64,000 nucleotides of DNA, taken from the NCBI GenBank assembly GCA_020205615.1, contig CM035166.1:95181065-95245064 (forward strand). The letters run 5' to 3'. The notes beneath the pieces are model-generated. The model ran no database searches, had not been told where the DNA came from, and worked only from the letters and a program-made list of their open reading frames with translations. Positions 43,859 through 55,590 of this stretch are shown here, in pieces. How positions within the stretch are numbered: position 1 is the first letter of the stretch; every line of letters begins with the position of its first letter. The position numbers and the translations under genes were made by a program. This DNA comes from Panax quinquefolius (taxonomy: Eukaryota > Streptophyta > Magnoliopsida > Apiales > Araliaceae).

Positions 43859-45794
43859 TGGAGACCCCCAGATTTTATGAATAAATATTTAATTTTCTCG
43901 AAATAATTTTTTTTTAAATATTATGGTGTGGATTTGATATAATGTTATAGTTGTGGGTAATATTTATAAATTTTGCAAAGTATGCAAGTTGTTGTATAAT
44001 ATTCGATTGGTTCGTGGGAATATTCTTTTGTCGAGAGAATATCCGTATGACAAGACAATCATTGTGGACCCCATAACGGAATTATTGTCGAGGAATGAGA
44101 AAACGACAAAAATATTTTTATGAAAATAACTATGGAAGTTTTACCGTTAATCTTGTTGAACTACTCGATAGTAAAAAAATACAATGAATACGTGTGGTTG
44201 CATAAGTAGCACACTAGATTGATTATTAATGCTTACGTGATAAGTCACTTTCGGTTTTGTTTTATTGGTATTATTAATGTAATAAAACAGAAAAACTTTT
44301 TATATAAAATAGAATACTTTTATAAAGTTATTCTATAAATAGAATATATTATATTTTATTATGTATAGTATTTGCATAGTGCCTGCATAGTGCTTGCATA
44401 GTGTTTGCATAGTAAAATCTTTTATAAAGTTATTCGTTTTATTAGATTATAAATAGAATATATTATATTTTATTTAAAAGATTTTGCTTTAAATATGGAC
44501 CGTCAAATTAAAGTAAATCAAACTGGACCATTCATGAGTTAGTTACTATGCAGTCCATTCTTCTATAAATAGAAGCTCATTCATTCATTATTTCTTACGA
44601 ATTCACTGAAACTCTAGAGAGATAAACTACAAAAGTGTTCTGCTACTTCACTACTTCTATATCCAGTACTCTTCTTTCTAAGGTAGGAAATATTATTTGT
44701 TGTACTCATAAGGGGTATTCTTTCTTTCTTATTCATGAAGAGAACTTCTTATTCCATTCTTTATTATTACGTTGGAATAACTTTTGTATCGTGGGCTACC
44801 CTATACTTGCTTGAAATTCTTCATTATTCCATTCTTTATTATTACATTTGGAATATCCTCGTCATGCAGATTACGCCTTACTGGGTTCCGCCTTTATTAT
44901 TCGATTTGGAACATCCATTCCGATGCGTATTACGCTTTGACCCAGTTTCGTTATTTAGTATTATGTTGAATAACTCATTTATGCCAAGTACCGCATGCAC
45001 GGTGATTTCGTTGTTATTCCATTCTTTATTATTCATTGGAACATCCTGCGGTGAATTTCACTTTGAATCGGTTCCGTTATTTAGTATTCTGTTGGAATAA
45101 CTTTGTCTATGCTGCAAGTACCGCATGCATGGTGATTTCATTGTTATTCCATTCTTTATTATTCATTGGAACATCCCGCTTGTGAATTTCGCTTTGACCG
45201 GTTCCGTTAATTATTATTCTGTTGGAATAACTCATACATCGCGGTACCGCATGCATGGTGATTTCTTTTGTTATTCCATTCTTTATTATACTCAGGTTGG
45301 TTAAAGTTTTAACTTCTATTCTCCATAAAATTAGTGGAATATCCTTGATATTTGCGCTTCATCCAAAGATCTTTTCATGGAAATATTCTTCCGAGCATTA
45401 CGAATTTTACTCTACAAAAGAAGTAAGTATCATGTTGACAATTTGGACGTTATTAGTTCTGGATAATTTAATTCTTGAACTTATTTTATTGAATTCTATA
45501 TCATTGTCGAGATCCTCATGTTTATATTATGTTGAAAGTCATCTACGTATTCAGTAGTGCATAGATGGACTTGGTATGATTATGACCGAGGATTATTCGG
45601 TATAATCATGACCGTAATGTTACAAATGATGTGGAAAAAGTCCTCATTGGCCGTAATGCATTGATGGGCGCTTTTTGGTATGATTATGGCTATGGATTCT
45701 CTTGACCAAGGGTGCAAAGATGAATTATTTTATGGCATGATCGGAATGATTGATGAAAACATAATTATCTTTGGCCCGTAGTGCATGGATAATT
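43859..45794 (+). mobile_element. type-B gypsy 5' LTR, first part
   Basis: Starts TGGAGACCCCCAGATTTTAT, matching the second LTR start TGTGAGACCCCAGATTTTAT at 50572. TATA box (TTCTATAAATAGAAG) at 44571-44585. It has 12-bp TTGCATAGTG units at 44360-44414 (only two remain in the second LTR) and ~130-bp tandem units keyed by TTATTCCATTCTTTATTAT at 44751, 44825, 45014, 45142 and 45273. Interrupted at 45795. Confidence 0.85.
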
Positions 45795-47677
45795 TGAAAG
45801 TAGTATGCACACAAGCCAATCATGTTTGATGATAAAGCATATACTTTGTAACAATCTTATTCATTTATTAATAAAAAGTATTAATTTATTAAAGGCTTTT
45901 AATTATCTACATGATGCTGTTTTTTAATATGTGATAAACCCATAGTTTTAAGCAATGCTTTTAGAATAATGATGATGATCATTCTAATGAGATCTAAATT
46001 CTTAGAAAGCTTAAAACTAAAATAGTTCCCAATCATTGGATTACTAAATTGAGGATTAGTGAATCCGGATAGATTGGTACATACGTTGCTTGCTTTCATT
46101 GGATGAGGATGATTGATCTCATGATCATTTGTGTGGAGACACTAAAGCAAGTATGTAGGTGCTTATTAGAGAATAAGTTTATTTGAACGTGGCTCGCTAA
46201 GGAATACCTAATGGAGTTTTATTTGCTGTCAATAGGAATTCTGTAGTGATAGTAGTACAAGTAATCCTTGGACTTGAGATCATCATAGTATCTTGTGTAT
46301 GATGAGTTATACTTTGACTTATTCCTTAAGACCCTTAGGGTATATCAAAGGGTATGCTTGGGTATAATAAGTTGTATACGGGAGATAATGTATGATCAAT
46401 AAAGAATCTACCACTTCTAATAAAAGAAGAGAAATGTCCTATGTGATTCGATAAATGACAACTCAAGAGTCCTTGGCGAAAGCGTAATGAAATTAGAAAG
46501 GAGTTTCTAATTTGCATTATTTAGAGTTGTGCATTTAAGGATTGAAATACATATAATTAAATAAAATAAGACTTGACAAGAATTCCATGTCTTATATTTA
46601 ATTGGGACATTGTATGGTGGAAGGATTGAATTGTCTTGTAACTATTTACTCAAAGGTTCTTTAATGATTAATGTTGAAATCTATATTATCCGGAAAGTCG
46701 TTGATCGCTAGGGAGGCTTATCCCTATTGTAGAATAAATATTATTTATTTAAATAAATTAATTGTTTAATTTATTTATTTAAATAAGATTAGAATTGTTC
46801 TAATTGATTTATTCACAACCTGGTTTAATATGGAGAACCTAAAGGGTCACACCATAAAAGGAAGAATAATTATTTAAGAAGTTAATGGCATAATCGTAAT
46901 AATATAGTTAAGTATATTTAATTTAATCTATGGTGATAGAATAAATTAAATAGCTTAATATTTATTATTTAATATTTTAGAAATATTAAATATAAATTAA
47001 TAAGAGGAGTCTTATTAATATTATTACAATTATTATTATTTTAATTTCTAAAATAGTTTAGAATTAATTTAATATAAGTACTCTCATTTATTCCTAATTG
47101 GATTAGGAAGGAAAATTAGTTAAAGGAGTTTAATTAATTATCCTAATAAGATTAGGGAGCTTAATTAATTAAAAGAATTTAATTAATTAAATAAATCTCA
47201 ATTCCTTAATTGTTAAGGTGGGTTGCCCACATCTATAAATAAGAGGAGTCTTATTATGGGTGAGGGGTTGTTGACTTTTACAACGTCATTTACATAATTC
47301 CAATTTGTTGGAGTACGCCTTTCTATATAGAGATAGAAAACTAGGGTTTGAGCCAATACCCCATCTTCTAGAATTCCTATTCTTCCTTGGTGGATCACCT
47401 CTAGAGGCCAAACATATGGGTGGCTAACGTTGATCAAAGGAAGGAACCAAACCCGGTGGATTCAAGTTGAACGCGAAAGGATTTGGAGGTGAACTTGTAC
47501 CTGAGGAAGCTCGATCTTCAAGGGTATGATTTTATTCTTTATCTTTTCGTTTAATTAATAATTATGCATAAAGGGTGATCCGGGTATATGGTTTGTAAAA
47601 TTTTAAACTCTGATTTTTACACGCTTCCGATTATTTTATGCAATTAGATTGCGTTCAAGAATATTACAAACCTAACA
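45795..47677 (+). mobile_element. probable solo LTR inserted in the type-B LTR
   Basis: 1883 bp with TG..CA ends (TGAAAGTAGTATGC to ACAAACCTAACA), flanked by TAATT at 45790-45794 and 47678-47682. The second type-B LTR lacks it and has a single TAATT at the matching site (near 52460-52464), so the empty site is in the same window. It has a TATA box (TCTATAAATAAGAG) at 47232-47245 and no coding frame. I infer a solo LTR, perhaps copia, left by recombination; orientation is from the TATA box. Confidence 0.75.
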
Positions 47678-47682
47678 TAATT

Positions 47683-48274
47683 GTGGTCCTGATACTAAAG
47701 AATATCCTTGGCCGTAGTGCAGGGGTGATTCGATGATGTGGATTATTTATTAAGCTGAGTCCCAGCGATAAAAGTGATGAAAAACCTTTTAAATCATAAA
47801 AGATAGTAGATTTTATTCTCTACTTGACTCTTTTAATGGATTGCTTGTTCTTCCGCAGCTTAAACTTGATGTTTGTTATATTGTATCAGTTTAACACTGT
47901 TTAAGGCTAATGATAATTTATTCTGCATTATCTTAGTCATAATATTTTTCACTGAGCTAGTTGAGCTCACCCTTTCTTTCACTGTTCTCTTCAGGAAATG
48001 AGAACGTAGCGGGAACTAGTCGGGGAACAGAGTGATGGTCCTAGATGGTGCATTAGTAGTCCTCACTATTCTTTGAAATAGTGTGATAATAAATGTAATG
48101 AGGTCTCCATTCAGTTTGTATACTCTCTAGAGGACAATATTTGTATTAAAACTCACAGCCTTTGTTTTGTCGTATTTTACACGACTGTTGTATAATTAAG
48201 TTTGTATTTGAATTCTGTACCATGTATTTGGCGACTCAAGATGGGTGATGTATACCTACTTTGGGGGCATCACA
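47683..48274 (+). mobile_element. type-B gypsy 5' LTR, second part
   Basis: Resumes GTGGTCCTGATACTAAAG and ends TTTGGGGGCATCACA. Matches 52465-53051. Without the insertion the LTR would be about 2.5 kb. Confidence 0.85.
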
Positions 48275-48298
48275 GTTGGTAACAAAGCTTAGGGATAT
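48275..48298 (+). other. primer-binding site, type-B element
   Basis: GTTGGTAACAAAGCTTAGGG follows the LTR. It resembles TGGTATCAGAGC (initiator tRNA-Met) with two mismatches in twelve. Confidence 0.6.
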
Positions 48299-48461
48299 GA
48301 TCCCTGGCTAGGATGTGAAAATAGAACTAGGAGGGGAGAGACGAGGAATTCCTTCGTTAGTATGACCTACCTAAGTTTATTTGGTATTTAATTGGTCGGT
48401 CAGAATATAGGGATAATATGTTACATGTCAATTAACCCTTGTTTTGTGGCAGTATTTGAAA

Positions 48462-49253
48462 ATGACATCCGAGAATATTGAGAATAGCAATGGAGCACAT
48501 GAGACCGTGGAGACACTTCTAATCACCAACCAAGATAATGTGATTAGAGATATCCATGTGGTGATTGAGGAATTAAAAGTTGCACTCAAGCTAGTCGCTA
48601 AGGTAGAAACTGAGAGTGAGGAAGAAGAGGAACCTGAGGAGTATTTATTAGAAGAAGTTATTGATCAAAATGTAGAATTGCAAAATCGTATTCATGAGTT
48701 AGAAGAGCAGGCTGAAGAACGGAAGGCGGTCGTGGAGCAAAGGAATGTAACAATTCAAAATTGTATTACCCGATGTGCGATAGCTGAACAGGAGCGCTCT
48801 TTGGCAGAGTATACGATATTAAAGCTGGAATCTGAGAATTCAAATGTCAAGGAGCAGCTGAAAGAAGAAACAACTGAACAAGTGAATATGAAAGATGCAT
48901 GGGTAAAAGCTACACGACGCATTGATATTGTGGAAAGAGAAGTCCGATCCAAGAAAGCTAAAATAGATGATATGTATTTATCTTTTTCGACAGCAATTGG
49001 GAGAACCCATCATCTAGTTTTGAATTACCCTATACATTGTAATCAACCCCAATTCGATATGGATCGAAGGCTAATGATTCAGATCATGGAGCAGGAGTAC
49101 GACGAAGCAGTTGAGGGTGGAATATGCCCTATAGCGAAAGTTAATTCCAGTGGTAATGACGACACCAAAGACTGTCCCGAGCAAGTCAAATTCGGTAGTT
49201 TAAGGGAGAGCGTTTTTCATGACGAGGAATCGAACAAAGTTATCATGGGTTAG
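48462..49253 (+). CDS. coiled-coil gag-like protein of a non-autonomous gypsy family
   Basis: An open 263-residue frame from ATG 48462. The N-terminus (MTSENIENSNGAHETVETLL) resembles ordinary gag starts of the family (MGFENVNNGVYETVEQPL at 38730). Then comes an acidic stretch (ESEEEEEPEEYLLEE, about residues 51-66) and a long heptad-like coil (residues ~66-180: NVELQNRIHELEEQAEERKA, KLESENSNVKEQLKEETTEQ). No Retrotrans_gag domain and no zinc knuckle are seen. The tail (residues ~185-263) is unplaced and leads into protease remnants. A second copy is at 53239, broken copies are in A1. Likely role: self-assembling structural protein; inferred only. It is the only long open frame of this family. 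Confidence 0.7.
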   Translation: MTSENIENSNGAHETVETLLITNQDNVIRDIHVVIEELKVALKLVAKVETESEEEEEPEEYLLEEVIDQNVELQNRIHELEEQAEERKAVVEQRNVTIQNCITRCAIAEQERSLAEYTILKLESENSNVKEQLKEETTEQVNMKDAWVKATRRIDIVEREVRSKKAKIDDMYLSFSTAIGRTHHLVLNYPIHCNQPQFDMDRRLMIQIMEQEYDEAVEGGICPIAKVNSSGNDDTKDCPEQVKFGSLRESVFHDEESNKVIMG

Positions 49254-49640
49254 TTAATTATAAATTCTTGCGAAGTCTATACCTTATTCGATACCGGTTC
49301 TACCTATTCTTTTATCTCTTTTGCTTGCACTCAACGTTTAAATTTAACTCCGGAGAAGTTAGACTTTGACTTATTGGTTGAAACTTCATTAGTAGAAACC
49401 TTCGTTACCTCCACTATTTATAAATCTTGTTGATTCAAATCGACACTTTCACGTTACCTGTCAATCTTATCTCTTTGAAAATATTCACCTTTGATGCAAT
49501 TTTTAGAAATCGATTGGTTAACTACTCATTATGCTTTTCGTAAGGTTGTTAGCTTTCATATTCCTAACCAACCTATTATGCGAATTCAAGCAACCAAACC
49601 ACTAAAGTCAATCATTGTCATATCAAGCCATAAGTAAAGA
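49254..49640 (+). pseudogene. protease remnant, type-B element
   Basis: Frames after the stop read [20 protein letters not shown] with the DTG triad intact, [20 protein letters not shown], then IDWLTTHYAF and [20 protein letters not shown]. Stops follow. It parallels 36900-37560. The next expected part, RT, is absent. Confidence 0.75.
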
Positions 49641-49935
49641 GCCCCGATCCTTTCGTTGTTGACTTCCTTATGTGGAATGCACCGAAGCCAGACTTTCTGT
49701 AAGCGACGTCGTGAATGAAGATGGCAAGTTGATAGGTAGCAATGTGACGTACTATCCAAGTCTTGGATGAGGGTCACAATTTTGAATGATATTTCTATTG
49801 TTAATAAATTTCCTAACGTATTCTTGAAGACTTCTTAGCCTACCCCTAGAGCGTGAAATCGAATTTTGTATTGACCCCAGTACAAAACCCATTTCAAAAA
49901 CCCTCAAATATTTCTTTACTTAAAACGAATGTAAC
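49641..49935. other. internal stretch, pol mostly deleted
   Basis: A short block near 49840-49910 resembles the protease-RT linker, but no RT motif is present. A segment near 49640-49790 has no match. Confidence 0.4.
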
Positions 49936-50560
49936 ATGTGCCAAAGACGTTGGCTCGAGCTATTGAAGATTACGATCGCACCATGCAATATCATCGTGAA
50001 AGTGCAAACATGGTAGCTAACGTGTTGAGTAGAAGATCGTATGCGGTTACAAGTGCGAATATACGAATCCACATGAAGATAACGAATATACAAGTAGAAT
50101 CGACTTTAATCAATAAAGTTAAAGTCGCTCAAGCTACACACCCAAATCTGATGAATGTAAAGAATTAAGAAGGTTCAAGAGGGCGTTATTCTAGAAGCAA
50201 GAATCGACGAAGAGAGGAAATCTCAACCCTCGATTTAATTGGCCCATTTGAAATCCTCGATGAAGTAGGAACTGTGGCCTATAGACTCGTTTTACCACCA
50301 AGTATGTCGCGTGTTCATAATGTTTTTAACGTATCGATGTTACGTAAATACGTGGACGACCCGAACCACATTATTAATTTAGAACCGGACGAGATAGCGG
50401 ATGATTTAACGTTTGAGGAGATACGTGTTACAATCTTGGATAAGAAGAATCGTATTCAACACTCAAAGGTTATACCTCAGAATTTGAAATGAAGTCGAGG
50501 TATCCTCACCTATTCAGCATACCAAGTACGTACGTAAATTTCGAGGGCGAAATTCTATAA
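49936..50560 (+). pseudogene. RNase H-integrase linker and integrase C-terminus, type-B element
   Basis: 49938-50168 reads AIEDYDRTMQYHRESANMVA, then NVLSRRSYAV and INKVKVAQATHPNLMNVKN, the segment between RNase H and integrase. 50230-50560 reads [40 protein letters not shown] and [20 protein letters not shown], then a degraded W-rich tail. The integrase catalytic core between them is missing. The element could move only with help. Confidence 0.75.
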
Positions 50561-50571
50561 GGAGGGGAGGT

Positions 50572-53051
50572 TGTGAGACCCCAGATTTTATGAATAAATT
50601 TTTAATTTTCTCGAAATAATTTTTTTTTAAATATTATGGTGTGGATTTGATATAATGTTATAGTTGTGGGTAATATTTATAAATTTTGCAAAGTATGAAA
50701 GTTGTTGTATAATATTCAATTGGTTGGGGAATATTCTTTTTGTCGGGGAATATCCGTACGACAGTACAATCATTGTTGGACCCCACAACGGAATTATTGT
50801 CGGAATGAGAAAACGACAAAAATATTTTTATGAAAATAACGGCGGAAGTTTTACCGTTAATACTGTTGAACTACTCGATAGTAAAAATACGATGAATCTG
50901 GCATGGTTGCATAAGTATACTACGGTATTGATTATTAATGCTTACGTGATAAGTCACTCGCTTTTATTTTATTGGTATTATTAATGTAATAAAACAAAAA
51001 ACTTTTTATATAAAAACAAAATACTTTTATAAAGTTATTCTATAAATAGAATATATTATATTTTATTATGCATAGTATTTGCATAGTAAAATCTTTTATA
51101 AAGTTATTCGTTTTATTAGATTATAAATAGAATATATTATACTTTATTTAAAAGATTTTTCTTTAAATATGGACCGTCAGATTAAAGTAAATCAATCTGG
51201 ACCGTTCATGAGTTAATTACTATGCAGTCCATTCTTCTATAAATAGAAGCTCATTCATTCATTATTTCTTACGAATTCACTGAAACTCTAGAGAGATAAA
51301 CTATAAAAGTGTTCTTCTACTTCACTACTTCTATATCCAGTACTCTTCTTTCTAAGGTAGAGAATATTATTTGTTGTACTCATAAGGGGTATTCTTTCTT
51401 TCTTATTCATGAAGAGAACTTATGTTATTCCATTCTTTATTATTCTCATTGAATAACTCAGATCACGCCAAGCACCCAATACATGGTGAAATTCTTCTTT
51501 TATTCCATTCTTTATTATTCTGTTAGAATATCCTGTCTGTGGGTATTACGTCGGACCTGGTTCCATCTTTATTATTCTGTTGGAACATCCTCTCTAAGTA
51601 TTATTACTTTGACCGGTTCCGTTATTTAGTATTCGTTGGAATAACTTGTCTATCTGAAAGTACCACATGCACGGTGATTTCATTGTTATTCCATTCTTTA
51701 TTATTCTATCGAACATCCTCGCGATTGTGAATTTCACCGACCTGGTTCCGTTATTTAGTATTCTATTGAATAACTCGCCTCTGCAAGTACCGCATGCATG
51801 GTGATTTCTGTTGTTATTCCATTCTTTATTATTCATTGAACATCCTCGCTTGTGAATTTACTTTGACCGACCGTTCCGTTAATTATTATTCTGTTGGAAT
51901 AACCTGTCTATGCGAAGTACCACATGCATGGTGATTTCTTTTGTTATTTCATTCTTTATTATACTCAGTTGGTTAAAGTTTTAACTTCTATTCTCCATAA
52001 AATTAGTGGAATATCCTTAATATTTGCGCTTCATCCAGTATCTTTTCATGGAAATATTCTTCTGAGCATTCTGGAATTTTACTCTATAAAGAAGTATCAT
52101 GTTGACAATTTGGATGTTATTAGTTCCTGGATAATTTAATTCTTGAACTTGTTTTATTGAATTCCTATATCATTGTCAGCATCCTCATGTTTATATTATG
52201 TTGAAAGTCATCTGTGGCCTATAGTGCATAGATGGACTTGGTATGATTATGACCAGGGATTATTCGGTATAATCATGACCGTAATGTTACAAATGATGTG
52301 GAAAAAGTTTTCATTGGCCCGTAATGCATTGATGGACAGTTTTTGGTATGATTATGGCTATGGATTCTCTTCGGCCAAGGGTGCAAAGATGAATTGTTTT
52401 ATGGCATGATCAGGACCATTGATGAAAACACAATTATCTTTGGCCCGTAGTGCATGGATAATTGTGGTCGTGATACTAAAGAATATCCTTGGCTGTAGTG
52501 CAGGGGTGATTCGATGATGTGGATTATTTATTGTCGAGTCCCAAATGATAAAAGTGATGAAAAACTTTTAAATCATAAAAGATAGTAGACTTTATTCTTT
52601 ACTTGACTCTTTTAATGGATTGCTTGTTCACCGCAGCTAAACTTGATGTTTGTTATATTGTATCGGTTTAACATCATTTAAGGCTAATGATAATTTATTC
52701 TGCATTATCTTAGTCATAATATTTCTTACTGGGCTAGTTGATCTCACCCTTTATTTCACTGTTCTCTTCAGGAAATGAGAACGTAGCGGGGACTAGTCGG
52801 GGAACAGAGTGATGGTCCTAGATGGTGCATTAGTAGTTCTCACTATTCTTTGAAATAGTGTGATAATAAATGTAATGAGGTCTCCATTCAGTTTGTATAC
52901 TCTCTAGAGGACAATATTTGTATTAAAACTCACAGCCTTTGTTTTGTCGTATTTTACACGACTGTTGTATAATTAAGTTTGTATTTGAATTCTGTACCAT
53001 GTATTTGGCAACTCAAGATGGGTGATGTATACCTATTTTGGGGGCATCACA
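50572..53051 (+). mobile_element. type-B gypsy LTR, shared middle LTR
   Basis: 2480 bp, TGTGAGACCCC to GGGGCATCACA, preceded by a GGAGGGGAGG purine tract. TATA box at 51237-51249. It is followed not by flanking DNA but by another primer site and gag, so it serves as 3' LTR of the first unit and 5' LTR of a second, truncated unit. Confidence 0.85.
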
Positions 53052-53238
53052 GTTGGTAACAAAGCTTAGGGATGTGATCCCTGGCTAGGATGTGAAAATA
53101 GAACTAATAGGGGAGAGACGGGGAATTCCTTAGCTAGTATGACCTACCTAAGTTTATTTGGTATTTAATTGGTCTGTCAGAATATAGGGATAATATGTTA
53201 CATGTCAATTAACCCTTGTTTTGTGGCAGTATTTGAAA

Positions 53239-53964
53239 ATGACATCCGAGAATATTGAGAATAGCAATAGAGCACATGAGACCGTGGAGACACTTCTAAT
53301 CACCAACCAAGATAATGTGATTAGAGATATCCATGTGGTGATTGAGGAATTAAAAGTTGCACTCAAGCTAGTCGCTAAGGTAGCAACTGAGAGTGAGGAA
53401 GAAGAGGAACCTGAGGATTATTTATTAGAAGAACTTATTGATCAAAATGTAGAATTGCAAAATCGTATTCATGAGTTAGAAAAGCAGGCTGAAGAACGGA
53501 AGGCGGTCGTGGAGCAAAGGAATGTAACAATTCAAAATTGTATTACCCGATGTGCGATAGCTAAACAGGAGCACTCTTTGGCAGAGTATACGATATTAAA
53601 GCTGGAATCTGAGAATTCAAATGTCAAGGAGCAGCTGAAAGAAGAAACAACTGAACAAGTGAGAATGAAAGATGCAAGGGTAAAAGCTACACGACGCGTT
53701 GATATTGTGGAAAGAGAAGTCCGATCCAAGAAAGCTAAAATAGATGATATGTATTTATCTTTTTCGACAGCAATTGGGATAACCCATCATCGAGTTTTGA
53801 ACCCAGCAATTGGGTGTCTTTTCGGAGGCACAATGGAGACACCTCCTGTCGGTCGTCTCCGCAGAATTCTCTCTCTTCTTACTCGACGGCGTTACACCGC
53901 TGGTATTATTCTCGGATGGGGAGAGAAGGAGGAGACGGGAGGACCAATGGCGATGGGGATGTAA
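53239..53964 (+). CDS. second coiled-coil gag copy, fused to unrelated tail
   Basis: From ATG 53239 the frame follows the protein at 48462 closely through FSTAIG.THH (about residue 186), then leaves it at about 53797 and continues in frame for some 50 residues of Arg/Gly-rich sequence (GRLRRILSLLTRRRYTAG) to a stop at 53964. The second unit has therefore lost protease, pol and its own 3' LTR by a break inside gag. Differences from copy one include E/K and R/N changes and few stops, so both copies stayed open. The chimeric tail is probably accidental. Expression unknown. Confidence 0.6.
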   Translation: MTSENIENSNRAHETVETLLITNQDNVIRDIHVVIEELKVALKLVAKVATESEEEEEPEDYLLEELIDQNVELQNRIHELEKQAEERKAVVEQRNVTIQNCITRCAIAKQEHSLAEYTILKLESENSNVKEQLKEETTEQVRMKDARVKATRRVDIVEREVRSKKAKIDDMYLSFSTAIGITHHRVLNPAIGCLFGGTMETPPVGRLRRILSLLTRRRYTAGIILGWGEKEETGGPMAMGM

Positions 53965-54312
53965 TGGATATTTTGCATATTGCAGTTGTTATAGATGAGG
54001 AGAGAGAGAGAAGAAGCCCTAAATGAAGGAATCCTAATTGCATACTAAATCCCTAAATTAAGGAATCTTAATTGGACTAACATTGTAAATAAATATGGGA
54101 GTGTATTAGTTGTGTAAAGATTTTATGAATGCACTATTGTTATAATTATTTTTAAAAATGTAATAGAATATGTAATTGATCCAAAAAATTATGGGGAAGA
54201 AAGGGTCAAGGAAATAGAAAAAAAAAAGTTATAATTTTGTTTAAACTTTCATAATCACCCAGTAATATAGTTTTTATATCCGTATTTATATTTATTTTCC
54301 TTTTTTTCTTTG
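53798..54312. other. unassigned sequence between the broken gypsy unit and the copia element
   Basis: 53798-54000 is more GC-rich and ends in AGGAGAGAGAGAGAAGAAGC; 54020-54300 is AT-rich. No domain is recognised. It could be a captured piece of a host gene or an older transposon. Confidence 0.3.
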
Positions 54313-54957
54313 TGTTGGGAAAAGTGCACCTAAAATAATCTAAATCCCTGAAGAAAAAAAAATTCTCTTTATATAATTAAATAGAAAATCAACAAACTCA
54401 ATTATAAAAACAAAAATAACAAACAATCATCCACAAGCAAGACACAATATTTAACGTAGAAAATCCATAAAGAAAAAACCACATGTCGAACTCTGAATCT
54501 CCACTATATCATTAATAATGGGCTTACAATAATCCTCTCAAGTTTTACGCCTTAAAACTTGAGGTTACAAATTAAATCGAGAGAGTACAAATTTACCTTT
54601 AATTTGGTTGAGAAATCTAATTAACTTCACCACCCAAAAACACCCCAAGTAATAAAGTCTTCAAGTTTTCAATTAAACGGAGATGGTGTCGAATACCCAC
54701 GAGCAACAAACTGTAATTCTCTCAATTTATTATTTTGGTACCTTCTTGCTACCGAGCTTCTCTCATGTAAAAATAAGACTCTCTCCTAGCCTTATTTATA
54801 GTACTCTTCCTAATCCATTCCTATTATGGATTATAAACAATTTATTATCCTTATCAAATTAGGAATCACATCTCTTTGTTTTTGTCACCAGCCAATCTAA
54901 CAAGTAAATCTTTTTTCAACTTGAATTTCTTTCATGGGTGAGGATCCACACCCAACA
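54313..54957 (-). mobile_element. small copia element, 3' LTR
   Basis: 645 bp with TGTTGGG..CCCAACA inverted ends. Its partner is 56787-57430. A GAGCTTCTCTC/TATTTATAGTACTCTTCC block near 54755-54815 contains a minus-strand TATA (CTATAAATA). The flanking five bases do not match those of the partner. Confidence 0.85.
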
Positions 54958-55094
54958 ATCTAACCCTCCGAACTCATGAAAGGAGGGATCACAAACCAAA
55001 ACTCCTGACTCAGAGTTAATTTCAACGAAGTCTTGGCTCAACTCAAACTTCTTAGAATTTTCAAATATCTTCATGTCCGACTTTGTCTCCTCAA

Positions 55095-55508
55095 CATGAT
55101 TCTTCTCAATAGGAGGATCTAACTCAAACTTGACAGATTTTTGCTTGCCGAATTCATTTACAACCGCTTTTTACCCTAGATGCGAGCTATCATTTTCCTT
55201 TTTCACTTTTGGTACCCTTTTAAAGCGAAGAGTTTTCTTCCCATGGTTCTCATACAAGGCTTTTCTCCCATCTTTCACGACTTTGTACTACATCTCTTTT
55301 GCATGATTCTTCTCAATGGGAAGATCTAACTCAAACTTGATAAATTTTTACTTGTCAAATTCATTCACAACCGCTTTGTACCCTAATTGCGAGCTATTAC
55401 TTTCCTTCTTCACTTTTGTTACTCATTTAATTCGAAGAATTTTCTTCTCGTGATTCTCATATAAGGTTTTTCTCCCATCTTGTACGGTTTTGTATTACAT
55501 CTTTTTTC
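55095..55508 (-). repeat. 207-bp direct duplication in the small copia element
   Basis: Copies at 55095-55301 and 55302-55508 both begin CATGATTCTTCTCAAT and share AACCGCTTT, GCGAGCTAT and AAGGTTTTTCTCCCATCTT-like blocks. The period equals 69 codons, so the minus-strand frame is kept (repeated FELD.PIEKNH and GYKAVVNEF). The encoded segment does not match integrase or RT that I know. Confidence 0.85.
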
Positions 55509-55590
55509 TTCTAACTTCCTCATCTTCAACACCTCTCACATGCGCCCGCATCGTATAAAAAGTGTCTACCTTCTTACCTCTAGTCACCAC

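Noticed and set aside
48755..48952. Minus-strand frames opposite the coiled-coil gene (also 53532-53729)
   Set aside because: They are shadows of the plus-strand coil; composition mirrors it.
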